Below are positions 33,517 through 42,439 of a DNA stretch of 64,000 bases, piece after piece. Within the stretch, counting starts at the first letter, position 1. Every line of letters begins with the position of its first letter. This DNA is from an uncultured Blautia sp. (GTDB taxonomy: Bacteria; Bacillota; Clostridia; Lachnospirales; Lachnospiraceae). Location: contig CALBGI010000033.1 in the NCBI GenBank assembly GCA_937893675.1, positions 24,119-88,118 on the forward strand, read 5' to 3'. A program made the position numbers and the translations under genes. The notes under the pieces are model-generated. The model was not told the DNA's origin, did not search any database, and saw only the letters and a program-made list of their open reading frames with translations.

Positions 33517-34501
33517 CAAAGGATTCAGACATATGCTGGCGCTGGGCATTTTTCTGACAGCGGCAGCTTCGGCCGCGGCCCTGGTATTTGGTGCGGGGGC
33601 TGCGGTTCTTTGCTTTTTTGCAGGCGCTTTTTTGACTGCGGTTTTTGCGGGATACACCTGGCGGCGGTATGAGGAGCTGCGCAAGGTGAACGCGTATCTT
33701 ATGGAGGTTCTTTCCGGGAATTATGATATGCGGCTTGCAGAAAATGAGGAGGGAGAGCTCTCGCTTTTGAAAAATAATCTCTATAAGGTAACGGTACTTC
33801 TCAAAAGTCAGAATGAGCAGCTTCTGGCAGACAAAAAAGCGCTGGCAGAAGCGCTGGCCGATATTTCTCACCAGCTGAAAACGCCGCTGACATCCCTGAT
33901 CATGATGATGGATCTGCTGCGCGGAGAAGAAAATCCGCAAAAGAGAAAAGAGTTTCTGGAAATCAGCGGGCATCAGCTTCAGAAGATGCAGTGGCTGATT
34001 TTGAATCTGCTGAAGCTGTCCAAGCTGGATGCGGGAACCGTGGAGCTGAAGGAGGAGCCGGTTTCCATGGATGTGGTGCTGAAAGAAAGCCGGAAGCCAT
34101 TCCTGGTTTCCATGGAGCTGAAGGGAATTGAGCTGATCTCTGTCGGAGAGGATTTTGTATTCACGGGAGACAGAAACTGGAGTGTGGAGGCGGTGTCCAA
34201 CATCATAAAAAACTGTGTGGAACACATGAAAGCGGGGGATACGCTGACTTTTGAGAAAAAGAGTACAACTTTGTATAACGAGCTTTTGATCTCCGATACA
34301 GGCTGCGGGATTCTGCCCGAGGATCTGCCTCATATTTTTGAGCGGTTTTATCATGGAAAAAACGCATCCGCAGACAGTGTGGGGATTGGCCTTGCGCTGG
34401 CAAAAGCGATTTTGGAAAAAGAACGGGCGGATATTGAGGTCAAAAGCCGGGAGGGAGCGGGAACCTGCTTTTCCCTGAAATTTTACAAAGCCATCATCTG
34501 A
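33509..34501 (+). CDS. Sensor histidine kinase
   Basis: 330 aa. Two close membrane helices at the start with almost no outside loop, then a HAMP-like region, the H-box ADISHQLKTPLTSL, an N-box (NIIKNCVEHM) and GCGILPEDLPHIFERF and GIGLALAKAI G-boxes. The lack of a sensor domain fits kinases that sense through their ABC transporter partner (BceS type). ATG 33509 overlaps the regulator's stop by 8 bases; an upstream in-frame TTG is less likely. Confidence 0.88.
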   Translation: MINKGFRHMLALGIFLTAAASAAALVFGAGAAVLCFFAGAFLTAVFAGYTWRRYEELRKVNAYLMEVLSGNYDMRLAENEEGELSLLKNNLYKVTVLLKSQNEQLLADKKALAEALADISHQLKTPLTSLIMMMDLLRGEENPQKRKEFLEISGHQLQKMQWLILNLLKLSKLDAGTVELKEEPVSMDVVLKESRKPFLVSMELKGIELISVGEDFVFTGDRNWSVEAVSNIIKNCVEHMKAGDTLTFEKKSTTLYNELLISDTGCGILPEDLPHIFERFYHGKNASADSVGIGLALAKAILEKERADIEVKSREGAGTCFSLKFYKAII

Positions 34502-34604
34502 AGCGTAAAATGACAAAATTGTAATGCAGCAGTCACTGGTGTGTAAGACGAAGATTTTATACTGAAAGCGGTACAAAAAAATGTGGAATGTAAGGAGAGA
34601 CCAT

Positions 34605-35288
34605 ATGAAGATTCTTGAAATCAGCCACTTAAGCAAAGTGTACGGCAAGGACAATACGCTGGTGAAGGCACTGGACAATGTTTCTTTTTCCGTGGAAAAA
34701 GGGGAATTTGTGGCGATCACAGGCCCTTCCGGCAGCGGAAAGAGCACCCTTTTGCATATTCTGGGCGGCGTGGACAAGCCGACAGAAGGGCGCGTTGTCA
34801 TCAATGGAACGGATATTTCCGAACTGGATGAGACGGCGCTTGCTATTTTTCGAAGGCGTCAGATTGGCCTGATCTATCAGTTTTACAACCTGATCCCCAT
34901 TCTTACGGTGGAGGAAAACCTGACGCTTCCGCTTCTCCTGGACGGACGCAAGCCGGACCGGGACTATGTGACACAGCTTCTGAAACGGCTCGGGCTTGCG
35001 GAGCGCATCCATCATCTGCCAAACCAGCTTTCCGGCGGGCAGCAGCAGAGAGTGTCCATCGGGCGGGCACTGGCAAACCATCCGGCGCTTCTTCTGGCGG
35101 ACGAACCGACAGGAAACCTGGACAGCGTGAACAGCAGGGAGATCATCTCCATGCTGCGTCAGTTTAACCGGGAGTTTGACCAGACCGTTATTATCATCAC
35201 CCATGACGAAAAGATTGCCCTGTCAGCAGACCGCATGATCTCCATTGAAGACGGCAGGATTGTGAGAGATGAGGTGAGGTTTGGATGA
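34605..35288 (+). CDS. ABC transporter ATP-binding protein (MacB/BceA type)
   Basis: 227 aa. Walker A GPSGSGKST, Q-loop YQFYNLIPILT, signature LSGGQQQR, Walker B ALLLADEPTGNLD. The DEPTGNLD ending is typical of the MacB/LolD/BceA class. It pairs with the FtsX-type permease next door (4-base overlap). A likely regulated promoter lies upstream: TATACT at 34558-34563 with no good -35, preceded by GACAAAATTGTAATG. Confidence 0.92.
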   Translation: MKILEISHLSKVYGKDNTLVKALDNVSFSVEKGEFVAITGPSGSGKSTLLHILGGVDKPTEGRVVINGTDISELDETALAIFRRRQIGLIYQFYNLIPILTVEENLTLPLLLDGRKPDRDYVTQLLKRLGLAERIHHLPNQLSGGQQQRVSIGRALANHPALLLADEPTGNLDSVNSREIISMLRQFNREFDQTVIIITHDEKIALSADRMISIEDGRIVRDEVRFG

Positions 35289-37846
35289 AGATTGTAAACA
35301 GACTGACCTTACGTCATCTGAAGGCAAACCGGGGACGTACTGTGGTGACGATTTTGGGGATTATGGTATCTGCCGCCATGATCACGGCGGTGTTTGTCAG
35401 CGCAGCCTCTTTTTTGCGGTTTTACGGAGAAGTGAGTCTCTTTTCCATGGGAAACTATGAGGCAGAGCTTTATGGAATATCACAGGAAAACTACCGCCTT
35501 CTTAAGGAGGATGACAGGGTGGAGAGCGCAGGACTGCTGGGCGGAACTGCGGCCTACAGTTCTTTCCGGTTGGAGGAACGGATTTCGGACCGCTGTGGTG
35601 TCGGCGAATTCTACGCGGGGGATGCGGTGCACCTTTCACAAAAGCTGACGGGACGATATGAGGGAAGGATTCCGGAAAATGACACAGAAATTGCGGTGGA
35701 ACAAAGCCTGATTGAAAAAAATAAGCTGGACTGGAAGCTCGGGGACGAGGTTTCCATACCTGTCGGGATCCGATATTATATGGAAGACGGTCAGCAGGTG
35801 GTCATTGGCGGATCCTGGCGCTATGAAGAAAAATTTGATACACAGGAAACAAAAAAATTCCGGGTCACGGCGATCCTCCACGACAATCCGTCTACCTCTG
35901 GCAAGGCGATCGTGCGGGGGATGAGTGAGGAAGAAAAAAACGCACCGGAGGTTATGGTTTCTGTTTCCTTGAAAAAAACAGATCACAAATCTTTAAATGT
36001 GCTGAAAGACATGATAAAGCAATATGGCGCAGACGGATATGTGCTGAACGATGGCGTCCTGGAAAGCAAATTTGCGGTGGATGAAAACAGCATTCTGGCC
36101 CGCTCGATCCTGCCGATGGCATCTCTGGTGCTGGTGCTGATCATCGCGGCGTCGGTAGCCTTGATCTACAATGCCTTTGGCATGTCTGTGTCTGAGCGTG
36201 TGCGGTATTTGGGGATGCTTGCCAGTGTGGGAGCTACCCGCAGACAGAAAAGAAATTCGGTGTATTTTGAAGGTGCGCTTCTTGGAATGGTGGGAATTCC
36301 GGCGGGGATTCTGGCCGGAATCCTGGGAATCCGTATTACCCTGAAAACCGTGGGAAATAGAATAGCATCCATCGGGATGATCCGTGGATTCTTTTTTTCC
36401 GATGCAGGGATTGAGACGGTGGTGCCGTTGTGGAGCATCATAGGAATTGTGGGATTCAGCGCCCTGACGATTTATATTTCTGCGTGGATCCCGGCCAGGA
36501 GAGCCTCGGCTGTTACGCCGATGGAAGCGATCCGCCAGACAAAACAGGTCGCCATCAAAAAACGAAACCTAAAAACACCGGGATATATTCGGCGGCTGTT
36601 CGGGTATGAGGGAGAGCTTGCATACAAAAATCTCAAGCGCAATGTGGGACGGAGCAGACTGATCACGCTTTCCATTGCCTTGTCGGTGGTATTATTTCTG
36701 AGCGTAAATTATTTCTGCGAATTATTTGTACAGTCCAACGATATGGCGTCAGAGCTTCCCTATGAGATCCAGGTGATCGTATCTTATTCGGATCAAGAGC
36801 GGCTGAAGGAAGAGGTAAAAGAGCTGCCGGGCGTGGACAGGGCGTATGTCTGCGGCACAAGCCATTATACGTATCAGAATTCTTCCGGGGATGAGAATCC
36901 CAACAGAAAACTGCTCGACCCGGGGTACTTGACAGATACGTACAGGGATGCTTTTAAAAACAGCTATTCTTTCTGTGAAATCGTGGTGGAGGATGAGGAC
37001 TTTAACCGTCTTGTGGAAAAAAACGGATTGGATCCGGCTGATTTTTACGGAAAACGCCTGAAGGGTGTTCTGCTTAATAACATCAGCCACAGGGAAGGGG
37101 ATACGGAAATTTTTCGCTCCGAAATTATCGGACAGACCTATTATTTCGGCGGCGGGCCAAAGGGCGTTGAGATCGGAGGCCTGGTGTCCTATGATAACAA
37201 CAATTATCTGTGTCAGCTTTCCGTGAAGAACAGTCTTGCGCTTTATGTGCCGGAAAGCATGTATTATCCGCACATGTACAAAGATAGTGTGGATGAGGTC
37301 ACTGTAAACATAGGAATTGAGACCAGGGAGCATGAAAAGACCAGAGAAGCAGTGGCGGAGCTTCTGGAAAGCGGCGGATACCGGCGCAGCTACTGTACGG
37401 ACCTGGAAGCAGCTATGGAGAATATGAAGGCCATTATGTTTGTGCTTCAGGTGTTCATCTATGGTTTTATTGCCCTCATTACACTGATAACTGCAGCAAA
37501 TATCATCAATACCATTTCCACCAGCATCGGCCTCCGGCGGAAAGAGTTTGCCATGCTGCAGTCTGTTGGGACTACACCGGCCGGATTTCGCAGAATGATC
37601 TGCCTGGAAACTCTGTTTTACGGGTGGAGGGCGCTGCTTGGAGGAATTCCTGCAAGCCTTCTGGTCTGCTGGCTTCTTAACCGGATACTGGCCGCGGATG
37701 TCATTCCCTACCGTGTGAATGTGCCTCTGTATCTGACTGTGACTGCGGCGGTTCTGGCACTGGTCAGCCTGCCAATGCTGTATGCGGTTTCCAGGCTTAA
37801 GGGAGATTCCATTGTGGAAACTCTAAAACAGGATATGGAGATATAA
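35285..37846 (+). CDS. FtsX-like ABC permease
   Basis: 853 aa. One N-terminal membrane helix, a large external domain (about 45-265), three membrane helices forming the first FtsX domain (about 275-415), then a second helix with another external domain (about 470-700) and a final FtsX domain (about 720-850). Both cores show the GATRRQ/VGTTPAG-type turn. It is a type VII mechano-transmission permease, probably exporting or detaching antimicrobial peptides or lipids. Regulated by the adjacent two-component pair, by context. Confidence 0.9.
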   Translation: MKIVNRLTLRHLKANRGRTVVTILGIMVSAAMITAVFVSAASFLRFYGEVSLFSMGNYEAELYGISQENYRLLKEDDRVESAGLLGGTAAYSSFRLEERISDRCGVGEFYAGDAVHLSQKLTGRYEGRIPENDTEIAVEQSLIEKNKLDWKLGDEVSIPVGIRYYMEDGQQVVIGGSWRYEEKFDTQETKKFRVTAILHDNPSTSGKAIVRGMSEEEKNAPEVMVSVSLKKTDHKSLNVLKDMIKQYGADGYVLNDGVLESKFAVDENSILARSILPMASLVLVLIIAASVALIYNAFGMSVSERVRYLGMLASVGATRRQKRNSVYFEGALLGMVGIPAGILAGILGIRITLKTVGNRIASIGMIRGFFFSDAGIETVVPLWSIIGIVGFSALTIYISAWIPARRASAVTPMEAIRQTKQVAIKKRNLKTPGYIRRLFGYEGELAYKNLKRNVGRSRLITLSIALSVVLFLSVNYFCELFVQSNDMASELPYEIQVIVSYSDQERLKEEVKELPGVDRAYVCGTSHYTYQNSSGDENPNRKLLDPGYLTDTYRDAFKNSYSFCEIVVEDEDFNRLVEKNGLDPADFYGKRLKGVLLNNISHREGDTEIFRSEIIGQTYYFGGGPKGVEIGGLVSYDNNNYLCQLSVKNSLALYVPESMYYPHMYKDSVDEVTVNIGIETREHEKTREAVAELLESGGYRRSYCTDLEAAMENMKAIMFVLQVFIYGFIALITLITAANIINTISTSIGLRRKEFAMLQSVGTTPAGFRRMICLETLFYGWRALLGGIPASLLVCWLLNRILAADVIPYRVNVPLYLTVTAAVLALVSLPMLYAVSRLKGDSIVETLKQDMEI

Positions 37847-37874
37847 ACGCTGTTTTATAACTTTTCTACATATT

Positions 37875-37920
37875 CGCCTGACTTTTTTCTATATAAAAGA
37901 GTCAGGCGTTTTATTATAAT
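37875..37920 (+). terminator. Terminator of the ABC export operon, overlapping the promoter of the sugar importer
   Basis: CGCCTGACT (37875-37883) with AGTCAGGCG (37900-37908), then TTTTATT. The TATAAT at 37915-37920 serves as the -10 of the next operon, with no good -35, as expected for an activated sugar operon. Confidence 0.75.
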
Positions 37921-37962
37921 AAAATTGTCACAAAGCAAGATTTCTAAATAGGAGGAAACGGG

Positions 37963-39243
37963 ATGAAAGGAAAAAGAGTTTTAGCCTTGGTAATGGCAAC
38001 GATGATGACAGTGGGTGGTGTAGGAGCCACAACCGCTTCAGCAGCAGATGGTGAAGGTGTGACATTAACACTTTTTGGAAGTGCGAATGACCTTAATAAG
38101 CCATTTCTGGATCGCATCTTTGCTATGTATGAAGAAGAAACAGGAAATAAAATAGACATTCAGGGGATTGACACAGATAACTTTGATAATATTGCTTTGA
38201 CAAAATTTCAAACAGGAGATGTACCGGATGTATTTATGACTTTCAGTGGACAGGAATTAGATCAGTATAATCCGGAAGAAACCTTTGTGGACTTTTCAGA
38301 TGCTGAGTGGGTGAGCGATGTGAGTGATCTTGTTTCCTCACAGATTGCCAGAAGAGGACATGTTTATGGAATTCCGTACGGAGAATGCTCTGTTTCGGGC
38401 TGCCTGTACAATAAGAAAATATTCGAAGAACAGAATCTGGAAGTACCTACCACACAGGAAGAATTTGATGAAGTCTGCCAGAAACTGCTCGATGCTGGAA
38501 TTCAGCCTATTTATATGGGCGTAAAAGATGCATGGCCCATGTTCTATCAGTTTGGAATGGATCCGATTTTTGCAGATGAAGAGCTGTTGGAAAAATTAAA
38601 TACAAATCAGATCACTTATGCAGAAATTCCGGAAATGAAAAGCATGCTGGAGTGGTTTAAAAATAGTGCGGACAAGGGCTATTTTGGGAAAACTTACATG
38701 ACAGATACCTGGGACTATTATGGAGAAGTCTTAGGAACAGGAGAAGCTGCGATGGCATTCCTGTGGGATACCTGGTTATATCAGAACTATGACAGTGAAG
38801 CATATGACTATACGGCAGAAGATTTCGGACTTATGCCAATTTTTATGGGAACTGCGGAAAAGGGTACATTTGAAGGGCCGAATATCATTATGTTTACAGT
38901 TCCGAAAGAAGCAAAACATCTGGAAGAAGCACAGGAACTCATTGAATTTATGGGAAATCCGGATAATTACAATGCAGCCTTTGAAGGCGTAACCACGATG
39001 CCTGTATTTAAATCTATGACAACTATGGAGACGACACCTCAGTATGAAGAAAGCAAAGCGCTTATTGACGAAGTAGGAAACAGCTCAATTGCTGTAACGG
39101 AGATTCTGGGTTACTCTAATACAGAAGGAGCCAAATGCATCCAGGAGTTGTTGGTGGATAATATCGATGTGGATGAATGTCTGAAGATGATGGACGAAAG
39201 CAGAATTAAACTGTGTAAGGCTCAGCAGGTAGAAGGATTCTAA
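37963..39243 (+). CDS. Extracellular sugar-binding protein of an ABC importer
   Basis: 426 aa, family 1 solute-binding protein. The signal peptide ends at about TASA-ADG and there is no lipobox cysteine, which is unusual for a Gram-positive binding protein. Motifs: LFGSANDL, IFAMYEEETGN, DVFMTFSG, GIPYG. It should catch an oligosaccharide and hand it to the two permeases. Neighbouring alpha-L-fucosidase suggests a fucosylated ligand. The ATPase (MsmK type) is not in the window, as usual. Confidence 0.88.
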   Translation: MKGKRVLALVMATMMTVGGVGATTASAADGEGVTLTLFGSANDLNKPFLDRIFAMYEEETGNKIDIQGIDTDNFDNIALTKFQTGDVPDVFMTFSGQELDQYNPEETFVDFSDAEWVSDVSDLVSSQIARRGHVYGIPYGECSVSGCLYNKKIFEEQNLEVPTTQEEFDEVCQKLLDAGIQPIYMGVKDAWPMFYQFGMDPIFADEELLEKLNTNQITYAEIPEMKSMLEWFKNSADKGYFGKTYMTDTWDYYGEVLGTGEAAMAFLWDTWLYQNYDSEAYDYTAEDFGLMPIFMGTAEKGTFEGPNIIMFTVPKEAKHLEEAQELIEFMGNPDNYNAAFEGVTTMPVFKSMTTMETTPQYEESKALIDEVGNSSIAVTEILGYSNTEGAKCIQELLVDNIDVDECLKMMDESRIKLCKAQQVEGF

Positions 39244-39255
39244 AGGAAGAAGAAA

Positions 39256-40128
39256 ATGAATAGAAAAAAAATCTATCCAACTTATATGATGGTAATTCCT
39301 TTAATTATTTTTGGATTATTTTTTGTGGTTCCTTCTACCATAGGATATCTGTACGCGTTTACAGACTGGAGTTCTTTTGTGTCCGATTTCAGCTTTGTCG
39401 GTCTTCAGAATTTTGTTGATGTTATGACAGAAAGGACGGTTCCCACTGCATTTGTGAATACTTTGATATTTGCAGTGTTAAAAACGGTTATTGTAACCGT
39501 CCTCGGCTTTGCGCTTGCACTTCCTTTAAACAGGAAATTGAAAACCACCAATGCACTTCGGACCGTTTATTTTATACCGGCAATTTTGTCTTCTCTGATT
39601 GTAGGTCTGATTTTTAATGCGCTGTTTGGCGGCAGACATGGAGTGATAGATTCCATGCTTGCGTCTGTAGGTTTGGAAAATTTGAGCCTTCCATGGCTGG
39701 GAGAACGTTGGCCGGCAGTTTTTGTGATCAGTCTTGCAGAAATCTGGAGAAGCCTGGGAACCGCTTTGGTCATCACACTGGCGGGCCTGCAGTCTGTGCC
39801 GGATCCATACCTAGAAGCAGCGAAGGTGGACGGAGCTACAGGATGGCAGCTTTTTCGAAATATTACTCTTCCGTTAATTATGCCGACAGTAAATGTAAAC
39901 ATTCTGTTTAGTCTGATCTTTGGATTAAAAATGTTTGACCTGGTATATGTATTAACAGGCGGCGGCCCAGGACATGATACGGAAACATTTGGAACCTTGA
40001 TCATGAATGAAATGTCAAGTGGAAGATACTCGCACTCCGTGGCTATTAACCTGCTGTTTACAATCATTCTGGTGATCGTAGCTATCTTGTACCAGAAACT
40101 TAGCGCGAAATGGGAGTATGTAGAATGA
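39256..40128 (+). CDS. Sugar ABC permease 1
   Basis: 290 aa with six membrane segments. The EAA loop is YLEAAKVDGATGWQLFRNITLPLIMPT. MalF/UgpA type. Its stop overlaps the next start (ATGA). Works with the binding protein upstream. Confidence 0.92.
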   Translation: MNRKKIYPTYMMVIPLIIFGLFFVVPSTIGYLYAFTDWSSFVSDFSFVGLQNFVDVMTERTVPTAFVNTLIFAVLKTVIVTVLGFALALPLNRKLKTTNALRTVYFIPAILSSLIVGLIFNALFGGRHGVIDSMLASVGLENLSLPWLGERWPAVFVISLAEIWRSLGTALVITLAGLQSVPDPYLEAAKVDGATGWQLFRNITLPLIMPTVNVNILFSLIFGLKMFDLVYVLTGGGPGHDTETFGTLIMNEMSSGRYSHSVAINLLFTIILVIVAILYQKLSAKWEYVE

Positions 40129-40949
40129 GTAAGAGAACAAAAAGAATTAACTTGATTTTTGAAGTGTTATTATGGGCTTTTAGCATTACCATCATTTATC
40201 CTATTTTTATGGTATTTATAACTTCCTTTAAAGAAAAACGAGAGGCAAGTTATCTCAGTGTGTCGCTTCCGAGAGAGTGGAAGTGGGAAAACTATGCGGA
40301 AGTCTGGGAACAGGGGAATGTGCTTCAAACATTAGGAAACAGTTTATTTATCACGATACTGTCCGTACTTTTGCTCATTCTGATCGCCTCCATGCTAAGT
40401 TACTGTATTGTGCGGAGGGACACTCCGTTTTGCCAGGGGATATCTAAATTTTTGACGTTTGGAATCATTGCTCCCTTTGCGGCCCTGCCGACAATGCAGC
40501 TTCTTAGAGGAATGCATATTTATGGAACCAGATTTTCTCTTGTCCTTATTTATGGGGCGATGTATCTTCCTTTTTCCAGCATGATCTTTTCCAGCTTTAT
40601 CAAAGGGCTTCCCAGGGAACTGGACGAGGCCGCTGTCATGGATGGATGCAGGGGAACAAAATTATATTTTCAGATTATTTTGCCTCTTTTAAAACCAGTA
40701 ATCGCAACGGTGGGAGTGCTGAATTTTATGTGGATATGGAACGATCTTCAAACGCCTATCTACTTATTAAATTCCTCCGATAAGTGGACGTTGCCATTGT
40801 CTGTATATAATTTTTATGGACAATTTAATCAGAGTTGGAATTTGGTTTGTGCAGATATGGTGATCGTCTCCATTCCGGTAGTTCTCCTGTATATTTTCGC
40901 ACAGAAATATGTGGTTTCTGGTATGACTGCCGGGGCAGTAAAAGGATAG
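40125..40949 (+). CDS. Sugar ABC permease 2
   Basis: 274 aa, MalG type. Six membrane segments and EAA loop ELDEAAVMDGCRGTKLYFQIILPLLKP. The true start is ATG 40125, coupled to permease 1. Forms the channel heterodimer. Confidence 0.92.
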   Translation: MSKRTKRINLIFEVLLWAFSITIIYPIFMVFITSFKEKREASYLSVSLPREWKWENYAEVWEQGNVLQTLGNSLFITILSVLLLILIASMLSYCIVRRDTPFCQGISKFLTFGIIAPFAALPTMQLLRGMHIYGTRFSLVLIYGAMYLPFSSMIFSSFIKGLPRELDEAAVMDGCRGTKLYFQIILPLLKPVIATVGVLNFMWIWNDLQTPIYLLNSSDKWTLPLSVYNFYGQFNQSWNLVCADMVIVSIPVVLLYIFAQKYVVSGMTAGAVKG

Positions 40950-40960
40950 AAAGGATGACT

Positions 40961-42277
40961 ATGAAAGAAAGATATTGCGGGAAGTGGGAATCTGTGAAAA
41001 AGCACAGAATCCCTCAATGGTATGAAGATTGCAAATTTGGCATTTTTATTCATTGGGGCTTATATTCAGTTCCGGCTTTTGCTCCCAGAAGCTGGGAACT
41101 GGGTGAAGTCGAGGTGAATGAAGAATGGTTTACCAACAATCCATACGCGGAGTGGTATTATAATTCTATTCGTCTTGGAAAAGGGCCGGCATATGAGTAC
41201 CATGTGAATCAATATGGAAAAGATTTTGCTTATGAACAGTTTGCAGATTTATGGAAGGCCGAAAACTGGAATCCAAAAGAATGGGCAGCGCTTTTTAAGG
41301 AAGCGGGTGCCGGCTATGTTGTATTGACAACAAAGCATCATGATGGATTTTGTCTTTTTCCGAGTAAATACACTGATTTTCACTGCGGAAACCGTGGACC
41401 TATGAGAGATATCGTAGGAGAGCTGACGGAAGCTGTCAGAGAAGAAAATATACGGATGGGGCTTTATTATTCGGGTATCATAGACTGGCAGTACGCCAAC
41501 GACCCCATTGTAAACGAAGAGGATGAAATTTATAATTCCTGTCCCACAGCGGAATATGCAGATTATGCCTATAAACAGTGCTGTGAACTTATTGATACTT
41601 ATCATCCTTCTGTGTTGTGGAATGATATTGCATGGCCTAAGCAAGGAGAATATAATCTGCCTTATCTTCTGGCACATTATTATAATACGGTGGAAGATGG
41701 AGTTGTAAACGACCGCTTTAACGGATTATATAAAGGATATTCCACAAAAGAATACAAGCAGGGCAAGACAAGCAGAAATGAAAAGTGGGAGATGTGCCGG
41801 GGAATGGGGCTGTCTTTTGGATACAATGCCAATGAAGGAAATGAACATTTGATTTCTGCAAGGAATCTGATTTCTTTATTAGTGAGCACGGTAGCAGATA
41901 ATGGAAACCTTCTTTTGAATATAGGGCCCAAACCAGACGGTACGATACCAGAAGAACAGGCAAAACGGCTTCGGGTTTTGGGAAAGTGGCTGAAAGTAAA
42001 TGGAGAGGGAATCTATAAAAGCCGCTGCAGCCAAAGGAAGATGAGAAGACTGGAGAATGGAGTGGAAATCCGTTTTACACAAAAGGATAGCCGGGAATAT
42101 GTATTTCTGGACAATCTTCCCGAAGGCCAGGTGGAATTTGCGTTGGAAGGCTGTGCAGGGATGCCGGAGCCGTTAGCTTCCCATATTACGGTAGAAAAAA
42201 GAGTGGAAAACGGACAGGAATTTTTTAGAGTATCTGGTTATAAGCAGGACGACTACACAGTTGTGTTGAAATTTTAG
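40961..42277 (+). CDS. Alpha-L-fucosidase, GH29
   Basis: 438 aa. GH29 motifs: KFGIFIHWGLYSVPAF at residues 25-40, TTKHHDGFCL near 123-132, and VLWNDIAWP with the expected nucleophile D222. LLLNIGPKPDGTIP is the late family signature. No signal peptide, so it acts in the cytoplasm on imported sugar. ATG 40961 is preferred to one 6 bases upstream because of AGAAAGG spacing. Follows the importer closely, so it is part of that operon. Confidence 0.92.
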   Translation: MKERYCGKWESVKKHRIPQWYEDCKFGIFIHWGLYSVPAFAPRSWELGEVEVNEEWFTNNPYAEWYYNSIRLGKGPAYEYHVNQYGKDFAYEQFADLWKAENWNPKEWAALFKEAGAGYVVLTTKHHDGFCLFPSKYTDFHCGNRGPMRDIVGELTEAVREENIRMGLYYSGIIDWQYANDPIVNEEDEIYNSCPTAEYADYAYKQCCELIDTYHPSVLWNDIAWPKQGEYNLPYLLAHYYNTVEDGVVNDRFNGLYKGYSTKEYKQGKTSRNEKWEMCRGMGLSFGYNANEGNEHLISARNLISLLVSTVADNGNLLLNIGPKPDGTIPEEQAKRLRVLGKWLKVNGEGIYKSRCSQRKMRRLENGVEIRFTQKDSREYVFLDNLPEGQVEFALEGCAGMPEPLASHITVEKRVENGQEFFRVSGYKQDDYTVVLKF

Positions 42278-42356
42278 AGATATTTTTCAAAAATAGAATC
42301 ATTCAGAAGATAAGAATTACTGGCTTGTCAGCAGAAACTGGCAGTCATCTATTTCG

Positions 42357-42385
42357 GCGCCGGATTTTCCGGCGCTTATTTCTTT
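42357..42385 (+). terminator. Terminator after the fucosidase gene
   Basis: GCGCCGGA (42357-42364) and TCCGGCGC (42368-42375) with a TTATTTCTTT tail. Separates the importer operon from the two-component genes. Confidence 0.8.
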
Positions 42386-42411
42386 GCAGAAAAACAGAAC
42401 TATGCTATAAT
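42383..42411 (+). promoter_or_regulatory. Promoter of the YesM/YesN pair
   Basis: TTTGCA (42383-42388) and TATAAT (42406-42411), spacing 17, with TGC extending the -10 box. Confidence 0.7.
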
Positions 42412-42439
42412 GATAAAAGCGGATACGGAGGGGAAATAT